A stretch of DNA of 64,000 nt from Sphingomonas sp. TZW2008 (lineage in GTDB: Bacteria > Pseudomonadota > Alphaproteobacteria > Sphingomonadales > Sphingomonadaceae): positions 24,264 through 88,263 of the forward strand of contig NZ_BDJB01000010.1 of assembly GCF_002117915.1 (NCBI RefSeq), in the 5' to 3' direction. The notes under the pieces were generated by a model that made no database searches, had not been told where the DNA came from, and worked only from the letters and a program-made list of their open reading frames with translations. Positions 17,999 through 27,165 of the stretch are shown one piece after another. Numbering within the stretch: the stretch's first letter is position 1; each line of letters starts with the position of its first letter. The translations under genes were made by a program, and so were the position numbers.

Positions 17999-20962
17999 AT
18001 GATGCGGGTGCGTGACTGGTTGATCGTGTCGGGATCATTGGCGGCGCTGGCGGCAGGTTCCGCGCGCGCGCAGTCGACAACCGTGCCGGAAGCAGCGCCC
18101 AGCGCGCCAGCGGCGGGCGGGGCAGCGCCGGCGAGCGACGAGGCCGCGCCGCCCGCGGGCGACATCGTGGTGACGGGATCACGCATCATCCGCAACGGCT
18201 ATGACGCGCCGACGCCGCTGACGGTCGTCACCACGCAGGAACTGCAGGCCTCGGCGCCTGCGAACCTCGCCGATTTCGTCAATCAGCTCCCGTCGGTCGC
18301 CGGCAGCACGACCCCGGCGAACAGCAACCGCTCGCTCGCCAGCGGCGCGGCGGGGCTCAATACCGTCAACCTGCGCGGGCTGGGCAGCAACCGCACGCTG
18401 GTGCTGGTCGACGGGCGCCGGTCGGTCGCCTCGACGATCGACGGGACGGTCGACGTCAACACGATCCCGCAGGGGCTGGTGAAGAGCATCGAGGTCGTCA
18501 CCGGCGGCGCCTCCGCCGTGTACGGCTCGGACGCGGTGGCGGGCGTCGTCAACTACATCCTCGACAAGGACTATCGCGGCATCAAGGGCGACGTCAGCTA
18601 CGGCGAGACGACCTACGGTGATGACGAGACGTATCGCATCACGCTGACCGCGGGCGCGCCGTTCGCGGGCGGGCGCGGGCATGTGCTGCTGAACGGCACC
18701 GTGATCCAGCGCGACGGCGTGCAGGGGGCGCCGCGCGACTGGGCGCAGCGCGGCATGTACCTGACGCAGAACCCCGCCTACGTTGCGGGCAACGGCCAGC
18801 CGCAGTACGTGCCGTCGACCAGCGCCGGACTGAACAACGTAACGGGCGGCGGCATCGTCACCAGCGGCCCGGCGCGCGGCGTCTATTTCGGCCAGGGCGG
18901 GACGATCAACCGCTACGATTACGGCCAGAACTACAACCGCGCCGGCAACGGCGAATGGACGATCGGCGGCGACTGGCGCGTCAATCAGCATATCGACGGC
19001 ACGTCGCTGCAACCCGCCGAGCGGCTGCGCGGCATCTACGGGCGGCTGAGCTACGAGGTGGCTGATGGCATCGAGCTGTTCGGCGAGGCATCGTACAATT
19101 ACACGCTCGGGCTGAACCTCGGCGGGCGGCAGACTGATCGCGGCAACATCACGATCCGCGGTGACAACGCCTTCATTCCCGCGGCGCTGATCGCGCAATA
19201 TCCCACCATTGCGACGACCGGGCTGACGCTGGGATCGTTCAACGCCGATTATCCGACGCGGCAGAGCCGCAACGAGCGGGAGGTCCAGCGCTACGTCATC
19301 GGCGCGCAGGGCAAGTTCGGGCTGCTCGGCACCGACTGGCGCTGGGACGGCTATTACCAGCGCGGCGTCACCGACAATTACATCCTGCTCACCTCGCCCA
19401 ACCGCACGACGTTGGGCTATGCACGCGACGCGGTGTGGAACCGCGAGCGCACGCAGATCGTGTGCCGCGTGACGCGCGACGGCAGCACCGATCCGCTGGC
19501 GCAGGGATGCGTGCCGTTCAACAGCTTCGGCATCGGCGTCAATTCCGCCGCGGCGGTCGATTACGTAATCGGCAATCCCTACACCAAGACCAAGTTCGAG
19601 CAGGATGTCGCCGCGCTCAACTTCAGCACCGATATCGCCAACCCGTGGCTGAAGCCGATCGGCCTCGCCTTCGGGATCGAGCATCGCCGCGAGGAGAGCT
19701 CGGCCTTCACGCCGGCGTTCGCGCAGGCCGGCTGGTACAGCGGCAACTTCCCCGACAATGCGGCGCTCGCCGGCAAGTACGACGTCACCGAAGGCTATGT
19801 CGAAACGCTGATCGCGCTGCCGTTCGCGATCGATTTCAACGGCGCGGCGCGGCTGACGAGCTACAGCCAGGCGGGCGAGGTGGTGACGTGGAAGGCGGGC
19901 GTGACGTGGAGCCCGATCGGCGACCTGCGGCTGCGCGCAGTGCGATCACGCGACATCCGCGCGCCAAACCTATCCGAACTGTTCCAGTCCGGCGGCGGCA
20001 ACACCAATTCGCTGCTAAACCCCTGGACCGGGGCGAGCGCGCGGTATCGCGGCGTGCCGCAAGGCAACCTCGACCTTAGGCCCGAGAAGGCGGACACGTG
20101 GGACATCGGCGTCGTCTATCGCCCGTCGTTCGTGCCGGGGCTTGGGCTGTCGGTCGATTACTACGACATCAAGATCAAGGAGGCGATCGGCGCGCTGAGC
20201 GCGCAGCAGATCGTCGACCGCTGCTTCGAGGGCAACGAGGCGCTGTGCCGCCAGATTGCACTCGCAACGCAGAGCAACGTGACGGCGCCGACCTTTCCCT
20301 ACGGCACGGGATGGGACCGCGTGACGGGGCCGAACGTGATTCCCAATCTGGGCGACATCTGGGTCTATACCTCGAACTTCAACTACGTGGTCGAACGCGC
20401 GCGTGGCGTCGATTTCGAGGTGAGCTACACCAGTGCGCTTAGCCGCATTGCGGCGGACCTGCCTGGCACGCTGTCGCTGCGCGGGCTCGCGACGCGATTC
20501 ATCACGCGGTCGTCGGACAATGGGACGCAGCCGCCGACCAACAGCGTCGGGCAGAACAGCGGCGCACTTCCAAAGTGGAAATATCGCGTGACCGCCAACT
20601 ACACGGTCGACGATACGACGGTGCAGTTGACCGGGCGCGGCTTCGGCGCCGGCGTGTACAACAACACCTACATCGAATGCACCAGCGATTGCCCCGCCTC
20701 GACCGCGCTCAACCGGACGATCTCGAACAACCGCCTCCCCGGCGCCTTCTACGTCGACGCCTATTTGGCGCAGAAGATCGGCCTGGGCGCGGGGGAGGGG
20801 CAATTGTACCTTCAGGTCAACAACCTGTTCAATCGCGATCCCGCACTGGTCGGCAACGGCCCGTCGGACACGTCGAGCCCGGATCCCGGGACCAACCGCA
20901 CGCTGTACGACTTCCTTGGCCGCAGCATCCGTATCGGGTTGCGCTTCGGGCTCGGCGCATAG
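17999..20962 (+). CDS. TonB-dependent receptor
   Basis: A 987-residue outer-membrane transporter. Signal peptide (MMRVRDWLIVSGSLAALAAG, cut near SARAQ), a Pro/Ala-rich spacer, then the TonB box and plug: DIVVTGSRIIRNGYDAPTPL (about residue 58), VNLRGLGSNRTLVLVDGRR and GGASAVYGSDAVAGVVNYI. The rest is a large beta barrel with NLDLRPEKADTWDIGVVYRP, the usual late-barrel motif, and LYLQVNNLFNRDP near the end. It belongs to the big sphingomonad receptor group with many paralogues. No sigma factor, FecR or catabolic gene is adjacent to tell the substrate. GGGGAAAAG precedes the start; ATG codons at 17999 and 18002 are equivalent. Confidence 0.93.
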   Translation: MMRVRDWLIVSGSLAALAAGSARAQSTTVPEAAPSAPAAGGAAPASDEAAPPAGDIVVTGSRIIRNGYDAPTPLTVVTTQELQASAPANLADFVNQLPSVAGSTTPANSNRSLASGAAGLNTVNLRGLGSNRTLVLVDGRRSVASTIDGTVDVNTIPQGLVKSIEVVTGGASAVYGSDAVAGVVNYILDKDYRGIKGDVSYGETTYGDDETYRITLTAGAPFAGGRGHVLLNGTVIQRDGVQGAPRDWAQRGMYLTQNPAYVAGNGQPQYVPSTSAGLNNVTGGGIVTSGPARGVYFGQGGTINRYDYGQNYNRAGNGEWTIGGDWRVNQHIDGTSLQPAERLRGIYGRLSYEVADGIELFGEASYNYTLGLNLGGRQTDRGNITIRGDNAFIPAALIAQYPTIATTGLTLGSFNADYPTRQSRNEREVQRYVIGAQGKFGLLGTDWRWDGYYQRGVTDNYILLTSPNRTTLGYARDAVWNRERTQIVCRVTRDGSTDPLAQGCVPFNSFGIGVNSAAAVDYVIGNPYTKTKFEQDVAALNFSTDIANPWLKPIGLAFGIEHRREESSAFTPAFAQAGWYSGNFPDNAALAGKYDVTEGYVETLIALPFAIDFNGAARLTSYSQAGEVVTWKAGVTWSPIGDLRLRAVRSRDIRAPNLSELFQSGGGNTNSLLNPWTGASARYRGVPQGNLDLRPEKADTWDIGVVYRPSFVPGLGLSVDYYDIKIKEAIGALSAQQIVDRCFEGNEALCRQIALATQSNVTAPTFPYGTGWDRVTGPNVIPNLGDIWVYTSNFNYVVERARGVDFEVSYTSALSRIAADLPGTLSLRGLATRFITRSSDNGTQPPTNSVGQNSGALPKWKYRVTANYTVDDTTVQLTGRGFGAGVYNNTYIECTSDCPASTALNRTISNNRLPGAFYVDAYLAQKIGLGAGEGQLYLQVNNLFNRDPALVGNGPSDTSSPDPGTNRTLYDFLGRSIRIGLRFGLGA

Positions 20963-21083
20963 CCGGCTGCGGGCGTGGACCGCGTTCAAGGCCGTTTCGC
21001 TATCGGAGCCGATCGTCAGATCCCGTGGGCGACTAGCGCGTCAGCCTCAGATTTGAAATCCGGGTCGAGCCGGGGGATCGGCG

Positions 21084-22394
21084 TCAGCCGCTGATCCGCG
21101 CAGTCGACACCGCGTTGAAGAACAGCTTGTCGAGCGCGGCCGATATGTCCTGGTTGGTCGTCACCTTGGTGTAGAGGCCATCGGAGGCGCACGCCTGCAA
21201 CGCGGGCTCGATGGTGTGGAGATGCGGCGCGACGTTGGTCTGCGACCAGGGATCGTCGGTCAGCGCTTGGGCGAGATATTCGGTGTAGAGGATCGCGATG
21301 CGGATGCGACGGTTCTTGATCGCGGTGCAGCGCGTCGCATCGAACGCGATCTCTGGCTTCCCATTGGCGCGGAACTCGTCCTTCATGCCGTCGGTGATGA
21401 TGAACAGCACGCCCTGCGGCGGATTGTTGTTCAGTCCGGTTCCCGGATCGGTCATCGCCGCGTTGGCGCGATCGGTCGCGTCATCGCTCGCGCTGTCGCG
21501 ATCGCCGTAACCGACGTCGGTCGTTGCGCACGCCTGCGTCGGGCAACCGTTCGAGTAGAACAGCGACGGCGTCATGTTCACCGTCTTGGTCGCGGCGGCG
21601 TCGAGGTCGGACGTCATCGCCTGCAGCGTCGTATAGCCGCCCGCGCCGCGGAAGGTGGCGATTGCCATGCGATAGCGCGCGCCGTTCTTGCTCGACACCG
21701 ACTTCGCGGTGGTGGCGAGGCGCGAGATCGCGGTGCCCGCCTCGTCGATGCGCAGTTTGAGATTGTACGATTTCGCAACGCCGTACAGATCGGTCATGTT
21801 GCCGTTCGCGTCGCGCCCCTGAACGTCGTTGGTCGAGTGGCAGGCGAACTGGCAGTTGCGCGTGTTGCTCTGTCCGACGAGCCGCAGCCCTTCCGTCGTG
21901 ACCGGCAGCGCCATCGAGCCTGAGACGTCGGCGAGCATGTAGAAATCGATGTTCGGTGCGGTGGCGTTGGTGGTGACCGACGTACCGCCGATGTCGAGCG
22001 TGTTGACGGCCAGGATCTTGGCAAAGGTGTTGCGCGACGTGCCACGATAGGTGACGGTCGCCGTGCGGCGCCCGTTTGCGTCGGTCGGTGCGCTGACGGT
22101 CAGCGCGGTGATCGTAACCCCCGCGGCAGCGAGGATCGGCGACGCCTGTACCTGGAACATCTGCTGCGCATAGGCGGCGGCGGCGGCATCGGATTGCGTC
22201 AGGACGAGCTTGCTGACGGCAACGAGCGCAGCGGCGTCGGCGACCGCGTTGAGCTTCGTCTGCGACTTCATTGCGCGGGCGTAATCCACCCCCATGCCGA
22301 TGGTGAAGCATAGCGGGATGACGGTGAAGGCGAAGATCATCAGCGTCGCACCGCGACGGTCGTGCCGCAGGCGGCGCCAGAGCCGAAGCATCAT
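21084..22394 (-). CDS. TadG-like pilus assembly protein with von Willebrand A domain
   Basis: A 436-residue protein. The N-terminal hydrophobic helix (RRGATLMIFAFTVIPLCF, about 14-35) is the TadE/TadG membrane anchor, followed by TKLNAVADAAALVAVSK typical of TadG. A von Willebrand type A domain then starts at about residue 155 with the metal-site motif DVSGSM and ends near the C-terminus. TadG proteins are pilus-associated envelope proteins of the Tad system. Tandem ATG codons at 22394 and 22391 are equivalent. It follows two TadE genes in the same direction, separated from the nearer by one base. None of the secretion ATPase, secretin or Flp pilin genes is in this window. Confidence 0.85.
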   Translation of the reverse strand: MMLRLWRRLRHDRRGATLMIFAFTVIPLCFTIGMGVDYARAMKSQTKLNAVADAAALVAVSKLVLTQSDAAAAAYAQQMFQVQASPILAAAGVTITALTVSAPTDANGRRTATVTYRGTSRNTFAKILAVNTLDIGGTSVTTNATAPNIDFYMLADVSGSMALPVTTEGLRLVGQSNTRNCQFACHSTNDVQGRDANGNMTDLYGVAKSYNLKLRIDEAGTAISRLATTAKSVSSKNGARYRMAIATFRGAGGYTTLQAMTSDLDAAATKTVNMTPSLFYSNGCPTQACATTDVGYGDRDSASDDATDRANAAMTDPGTGLNNNPPQGVLFIITDGMKDEFRANGKPEIAFDATRCTAIKNRRIRIAILYTEYLAQALTDDPWSQTNVAPHLHTIEPALQACASDGLYTKVTTNQDISAALDKLFFNAVSTARISG

Positions 22395-22395
22395 C

Positions 22396-22935
22396 TCAGC
22401 AATCCCCGCAGTCGATCTTGGTGCTGTTGCGCGGCAGCATGTAGAGGCTGTCCGCCAACCGGACCGCGGCGAGTTCGCCGAAGAAGACGGGTGGCGTGTA
22501 ACCATAGGTGACTTCGGACAGCAGGAAATAGGTGCCGGGGATGCGCATCTGCGCCGGGATCGTGACCTGCGTGCCCTTCGCCAGCGGCAGGCCGCCGCGT
22601 GCGCGGCTCCACTGGACGAAGGTGCGATTGCTCGCGTCGGTCATCACCTGCGTTACGCGCATCGTCGCCGGGCCGGCGGGATAGGGGGCGAGCACCTGCG
22701 TGCTTGCGCCAAGCACGCCGTCAACCGCGGCCGCGGTCGTATCACCCGTCAGGTTCTGCGCGACGAGATCGGCGAGCGCGCGCGTCGCGATCGTCACCTT
22801 GCGGTTGCAGGCGATCGCATCCTGCAGCTGGAGCGTGCCGTAATAGAGGACGAGCGCCACCGGCAGCACGAGCGCGAATTCAATCAGCGCGGTACCCGCT
22901 CGGTTCGCGCGCAGCCGGCGCAGCGCGGCGATCAT
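22396..22935 (-). CDS. TadE family pilus assembly protein
   Basis: A 179-residue minor-pilin-like protein. The TadE-like segment RAGTALIEFALVLPVALVL at residues 12-32 has the Glu at position +5 to +6 of the hydrophobic stretch that is typical of prepilin-like cleavage sites. The rest is an extracytoplasmic domain ending with two cysteines (DCGDC). The ATG overlaps the stop of the upstream TadE gene by four bases, and the TadG-like gene follows by one base, so the three form one operon. Confidence 0.85.
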   Translation of the reverse strand: MIAALRRLRANRAGTALIEFALVLPVALVLYYGTLQLQDAIACNRKVTIATRALADLVAQNLTGDTTAAAVDGVLGASTQVLAPYPAGPATMRVTQVMTDASNRTFVQWSRARGGLPLAKGTQVTIPAQMRIPGTYFLLSEVTYGYTPPVFFGELAAVRLADSLYMLPRNSTKIDCGDC

Positions 22936-23507
22936 CGGTACGCTTCCGATTTGCCGACCGATGTCGCCACCAGCAGCCGCGTGCGCGCGCCGCGGTTCGC
23001 CAGCAGGACGAGCGGATCGGCCTCGATTGGCCAGGGGTACATCAGCCGCACGAGGACGATCGCGCCGCCCGAGCCAAGATCATAGGCGAAATTGTTAGTG
23101 ACCTTGCCTGCCGAATCGTACGTCAGCGTCGGCACCGTGCTGTCGATCGTGTCCCACGTCGCGGCGCTCTTCACCTCGACGAGCAGTTTGGCGCATTTGA
23201 GGAACGGCGGCAGCGCCGCGCAGGCGGCCTGGCGATAGCGTTCGGCGAGCTGCGCGTCGGTCATCCCCTGCGTCCGCCCGGTCGCGTCGGCGAGCTGCGC
23301 CTTGCCGGTGATGACGTTGCGCGCCGACGCCTCGACGCCGGTCTCGAGCGCCTCTGCAGCGAAATAGACGAGGCTGGTCTGCAGGATCGCCAGCATGAGC
23401 GCGATGAACGGGATCGCGACGAACGCGAATTCGACGATCACCGCGCCGCGCCGATCGCGGATTACGCGGAGCGCTCGACGCGCGATAAGGCGATAAGAAA
23501 GGTTCAT
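22932..23507 (-). CDS. TadE family pilus assembly protein
   Basis: A 191-residue TadE-type protein and first gene of the trio. The anchor is RRGAVIVEFAFVAIPFIAL at about residues 19-37, again with the Glu of the pseudopilin-like pattern. The domain after it contains two cysteines (AACAALPPFLKCAKLL) likely to form a disulfide outside the membrane. The frame reaches 11 codons further upstream, but ATG 23507 begins the positively charged leader (MNLSYRLIARRALRVIRDRR). The function is inferred from family only. Confidence 0.83.
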   Translation of the reverse strand: MNLSYRLIARRALRVIRDRRGAVIVEFAFVAIPFIALMLAILQTSLVYFAAEALETGVEASARNVITGKAQLADATGRTQGMTDAQLAERYRQAACAALPPFLKCAKLLVEVKSAATWDTIDSTVPTLTYDSAGKVTNNFAYDLGSGGAIVLVRLMYPWPIEADPLVLLANRGARTRLLVATSVGKSEAYR

Positions 23508-23893
23508 TCCGGTTCGATCGCCGGCATCCATGCCGATCAACCGTTAAAATTCGGCCAATTGGCTACGGCCGTCGGGCGGTCCGACCGGCATCGGGGCCTG
23601 AGCTCATGATATGTGCGACAGACTATCTTAGTACATAAGTACCCAATCACCCATCGCTGTTTAACGAGTGTAGAGCAGGCATGCGGGCTTCGCTGTAGCA
23701 GACTTGCCGTATTACGCTCAAACTATGTCTATACTTGGCTGGGCAGGGGCAAAAAGTTCTAGGCGAGGCTGATGTAGAGGTTGGCTTAGAAAGAACTCTA
23801 GAAATTAACCTATGTTGGAACTTCGGCTCGGTACGCACGTTCGGCCACTAGGCCGGCGCTTCGGGGCATGCCCATCTCTCGCGCAGGACCTCG
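23508..23893. other. Intergenic region of 386 bases between divergent TadE and LOV-kinase genes
   Basis: This gap must hold the promoters of the Tad trio (leftward) and of the LOV kinase (rightward). The central part is AT-richer than the flanks. The right end carries an EcfG-type promoter (see 23817-23841). An AGGA ribosome site precedes 23894. No gene is seen. Confidence 0.6.
23817..23841 (+). promoter_or_regulatory. Predicted EcfG (general stress response) promoter of the LOV hybrid kinase
   Basis: GGAAC at 23817-23821 and CGTT at 23838-23841 are separated by 16 bases. This matches the alphaproteobacterial EcfG consensus GGAAC-N16/17-CGTT exactly. It lies 53 bases before the kinase ATG, in the right orientation. 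It is the only such match I found in the intergenic regions I searched by eye. Confidence 0.7.
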
Positions 23894-25534
23894 ATGACCG
23901 ACACGACTACCGAGACGCCGCCGGGCGGCCCACCGCCCCACCTGCCCGGCCGCGCCAATCACGACATGAGCGACGACAGCAACAGCATCTTCTTCGCCGC
24001 GGTGAAGACGACGCGGATGCCGATGATCGTCACCGATCCCAATCAGCCCGACAATCCCATCGTCTTCGCCAATCCGGCGTTCATCAACATGACGGGCTAT
24101 GCGTGGGAAGAACTCGTCGGGCGCAATTGCCGGCTGTTGCAAGGGCCGGACACCGATCGCGAGACGGTGGCCGAGGTGCGCCGCGCGGTCGAGCGCCGGC
24201 AGGAGACGTCGGTCGAAATCCTCAATTACAAGAAAAACGGCGCGGCGTTCTGGAACGCCTTGTTCATCTCGCCGGTGTTCGACGCGGACAATCAGCTGAT
24301 CTATTTCTTCGCCTCGCAGCTCGACGTGACGCGGCGTCGCGACGCGGAGGAGGGGTTGCGGCAGGCGCAGAAGATGGAGGCGGTCGGCCAGCTGACGGGC
24401 GGCGTGGCACACGACTTCAATAACCTGCTGACGGTGATTCAGGGCTTTGGCGACGTGCTGAAGCATCAGATCGAGGGCGATGGTGACTTCGACCGGCGGA
24501 AGGCGGCACGCTCGATCAACGCCGTGCTGCAGGCGGCGGAGCGCGGCGCGACGCTGACGCAGCAGCTGCTCGCCTTCTCCCGCCGGCAGAAGCTGCAGGG
24601 CCGCGTGATCAACATCGTCGACCTGATCGACGAATTGCAGCCGCTGATCGAGCGGACCGCGGGCGGGCTCGTCAAGGTGCAGATCGCGCATCAGGAGACG
24701 ACCTGCAACGCGCGCATCGATCCGACGCAGGCGGAGCTCGCGATCATCAATATCCTGCTCAACGCGCGCGACGCGATGCCCAACGGGGGCAAGATCCTGA
24801 TCGACGTGCGTAATCGCTCGATCGACGTGACCGACAAGGGGTTCGGTGAGATCGAGGCAGGCAATTACGTATCGGTGACGATCACCGACGAGGGTGTCGG
24901 CATGTCGCCCGAGGTGTTGAAGCGGGTGACCGAGCCGTTCTTCACCACCAAGGATCAGGGTAAGGGCACGGGGCTCGGGCTGTCGATGGTCTATGGCTTC
25001 GTCAAGCAATCGGGCGGGTCGCTCGAGATCCAGTCGGAAGAGGGGCGCGGCACCACGGTGCGCATGCTGTTCCCGTGTGAGACGGCGCAGCTCGATCCGG
25101 TACACGCGCGCGTTCAACGCTCGCTCGCCGACAAACGCGGCAGCGAGACGGTGCTGATCGTCGAGGATCAGATCGACGTCGGCGACTATGCCGAAACCGT
25201 GCTTGCCGAGTTCGGCTACACCGTGCTGCGCGCGGAGAATGCCAACGAGGCGCTGGCGCTGCTCGACGGCGCAGGCCAGATCGACCTGTTGTTCAGCGAC
25301 CTGATCATGCCGGGCGGCATGAACGGCGTGATGCTGGCGCGCGAGGTGAAGCGACGACGCCCCAAGATGCGCGTGCTGCTCACCACCGGCTACGCCGAAT
25401 CGTCGATCGAGCGCGTGGACGCGCGTGGCGCGGAGTTCGAGCTGATCCAGAAACCGTACAAGCGCAGCGAACTCGCCACCAAAGTGCGGCAGGTGATCGA
25501 AGGCCCGACCGGAATCGGCACGCACGGCGGATAA
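23894..25534 (+). CDS. LOV-domain hybrid histidine kinase with receiver domain
   Basis: A 546-residue soluble blue-light sensor. The LOV domain spans about 35-150, with the flavin-adduct cysteine Cys79 in GRNCRLLQG and [11 protein letters not shown] further on. A HisKA dimerisation helix follows, with phospho-His173 in [15 protein letters not shown]. The ATPase domain (about 275-395) has [15 protein letters not shown] (Asn290) and [14 protein letters not shown]-terminal receiver (418-535) has the likely phosphoacceptor Asp469 in [10 protein letters not shown]. It lacks membrane segments. The first ATG follows an AGGA site. The EcfG-type promoter in front, and a second LOV kinase 59 bases downstream, suggest a light-to-stress-response circuit; the output partner is not in the window. 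Confidence 0.93.
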   Translation: MTDTTTETPPGGPPPHLPGRANHDMSDDSNSIFFAAVKTTRMPMIVTDPNQPDNPIVFANPAFINMTGYAWEELVGRNCRLLQGPDTDRETVAEVRRAVERRQETSVEILNYKKNGAAFWNALFISPVFDADNQLIYFFASQLDVTRRRDAEEGLRQAQKMEAVGQLTGGVAHDFNNLLTVIQGFGDVLKHQIEGDGDFDRRKAARSINAVLQAAERGATLTQQLLAFSRRQKLQGRVINIVDLIDELQPLIERTAGGLVKVQIAHQETTCNARIDPTQAELAIINILLNARDAMPNGGKILIDVRNRSIDVTDKGFGEIEAGNYVSVTITDEGVGMSPEVLKRVTEPFFTTKDQGKGTGLGLSMVYGFVKQSGGSLEIQSEEGRGTTVRMLFPCETAQLDPVHARVQRSLADKRGSETVLIVEDQIDVGDYAETVLAEFGYTVLRAENANEALALLDGAGQIDLLFSDLIMPGGMNGVMLAREVKRRRPKMRVLLTTGYAESSIERVDARGAEFELIQKPYKRSELATKVRQVIEGPTGIGTHGG

Positions 25535-25593
25535 TGCGGCGGCCAGTGCCGCCGATTGCTGCAACGACCAACATGGATTAGGGTGTTCCCGCT

Positions 25594-27084
25594 TTGGACC
25601 GCCAGCCGCTCGCTCCCCAACCCGTCACGCCGTTCGAACCCTCGCCCGAGGTCGCCGCGGCGATCGCGGCGTTCGCGGCCGATCTCGACCGCGGCGATCC
25701 GATGCAGGTCGGCTTCATCATGACCCCCGTCGCGATGGTGGTCGCCGACCCGACGCTGCCCGACAGCCCGCTGATCTTCGTCAATCGCGCGTTCGAGCAG
25801 CTGACCGGCTTTCCCGCCAGCGAGGTGCTGGGGCGCAACTGCCGGTTCATGCAGGGGCCGCTGACCGATCCCGACGACGTTGCGCGACTGAAAGACGCGA
25901 TCGTCCGGCGCGAGCCGATGGAACTCGATCTGCTGAACCATCGACGCGACGGCACGCCGTTCTGGAACCGGCTGATGGTCGCGCCGGTGTTTCGCGACGA
26001 CGGATCCCTGCGCTATTTCGTCGCCTCGCAGATCGACGTCACGATCGAGCGGCACCGCGTGCACAAGCTCGAGCAGGATCGCGAGGCGCTCGCCGCCGAG
26101 GTGGCGCAGCGCGACGCCGATCTCGCGGCGCACAATGCGCGGCTGCGGCTGGCACTGAAGGCGGGCGCGCTCGGCACCTGGACGCTCGATCTGCCCGAAC
26201 TGGTGCTGACCGCCTCGTCCGGCTGCAAGCGCGTATTCGGCCGGTCGCTCGCGGCGCCGTTCACCTACGAGGATCTGCTGGCGGCGATCCACCCCGACGA
26301 TCTGCCGGCAATGCAGATGGCGGTGCGGCGCACGATCGAACAGGGTGTGCCCTACGAGATCGAATATCGCATCCTGACGCCGTCGGGCGAGCAGCGCTGG
26401 GTGCTGGTGCAAGGCGAGTTGCAGTATCGTGCGGACGGATCGCCGCTGTCGATGGCGGGCTTCTCGACGGACATCTCGCAGCGCAAGTTCGCCGAGGAGC
26501 ATCGCGCGGTGCTGGCGCGCGAGCTGACACACCGCGTCAAGAACACGCTCGCGACGGTCAATGCGGTGGTCAATCAGACGCTGCGCGACGCCGCGTCGAT
26601 CGAGGATGCGGCGGCGACGATTTCAGGGCGGATCGCGAGCCTCGGCGCGGCGCAGGAGCTGCTGATCCAGGACGAAGTGGAGGGCGCGGCGATCGGCGAC
26701 ATCGTCGAGAAGGCGCTGCTGCCGTTCCGCGACCGCGGCGGCGCGCGCTTCTCGGTCGACGGGCCCGCGGTGCGGCTGTCGCCCGAGATCACGCTCGCGC
26801 TCGCGATGGCGTTGCACGAACTGGCGACCAACGCGGTCAAATACGGCGCGCTGTCGGTCCCCGACGGGCGCGTCGCGATCGAATGGTCGATCCGGCGCAC
26901 AGAGGGCGAGCGGCGGCTGTTCTTCTGCTGGGGCGAGCACGACGGGCCCCCGGTGGTGCCGCCGACACGCACCGGGTTCGGCACGCGGATGATCGAGCGC
27001 GTGCTGCGCAAGCACGTGCGCGGCGGCGCGGAAATCCAGTACCTCGAGAGCGGCGTCCGCTTCGAGATTGAGGCGCCGATCTGA
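25594..27084 (+). CDS. LOV-PAS histidine kinase, HWE family
   Basis: A 496-residue soluble kinase. LOV domain at about 38-155 with Cys83 in GRNCRFMQG, a second PAS domain at about 185-300 (ending AGFSTDISQRKFAEE), then an HWE/HisKA2-type kinase core. The phospho-His is probably His313 in RELTHRVKNTLATV. ATPase motifs are HELATNAVKYGAL (Asn413) and GTRMIERVLRKHV. HWE kinases feed response regulators of the alphaproteobacterial general stress response, so this may act with the preceding kinase. The start is TTG 25594: an in-frame stop at 25579 excludes anything earlier, and the next ATG would be at residue 37, on the edge of the LOV core. Confidence 0.92.
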   Translation: MDRQPLAPQPVTPFEPSPEVAAAIAAFAADLDRGDPMQVGFIMTPVAMVVADPTLPDSPLIFVNRAFEQLTGFPASEVLGRNCRFMQGPLTDPDDVARLKDAIVRREPMELDLLNHRRDGTPFWNRLMVAPVFRDDGSLRYFVASQIDVTIERHRVHKLEQDREALAAEVAQRDADLAAHNARLRLALKAGALGTWTLDLPELVLTASSGCKRVFGRSLAAPFTYEDLLAAIHPDDLPAMQMAVRRTIEQGVPYEIEYRILTPSGEQRWVLVQGELQYRADGSPLSMAGFSTDISQRKFAEEHRAVLARELTHRVKNTLATVNAVVNQTLRDAASIEDAAATISGRIASLGAAQELLIQDEVEGAAIGDIVEKALLPFRDRGGARFSVDGPAVRLSPEITLALAMALHELATNAVKYGALSVPDGRVAIEWSIRRTEGERRLFFCWGEHDGPPVVPPTRTGFGTRMIERVLRKHVRGGAEIQYLESGVRFEIEAPI

Positions 27085-27165
27085 TCGCCGGTTGATGAGA
27101 AGGCCTATCGTCGGAGGCTTCGAGCCCGCAGGTGACGTTCGGCGCGCGCGGGCATACAGGGCGCC

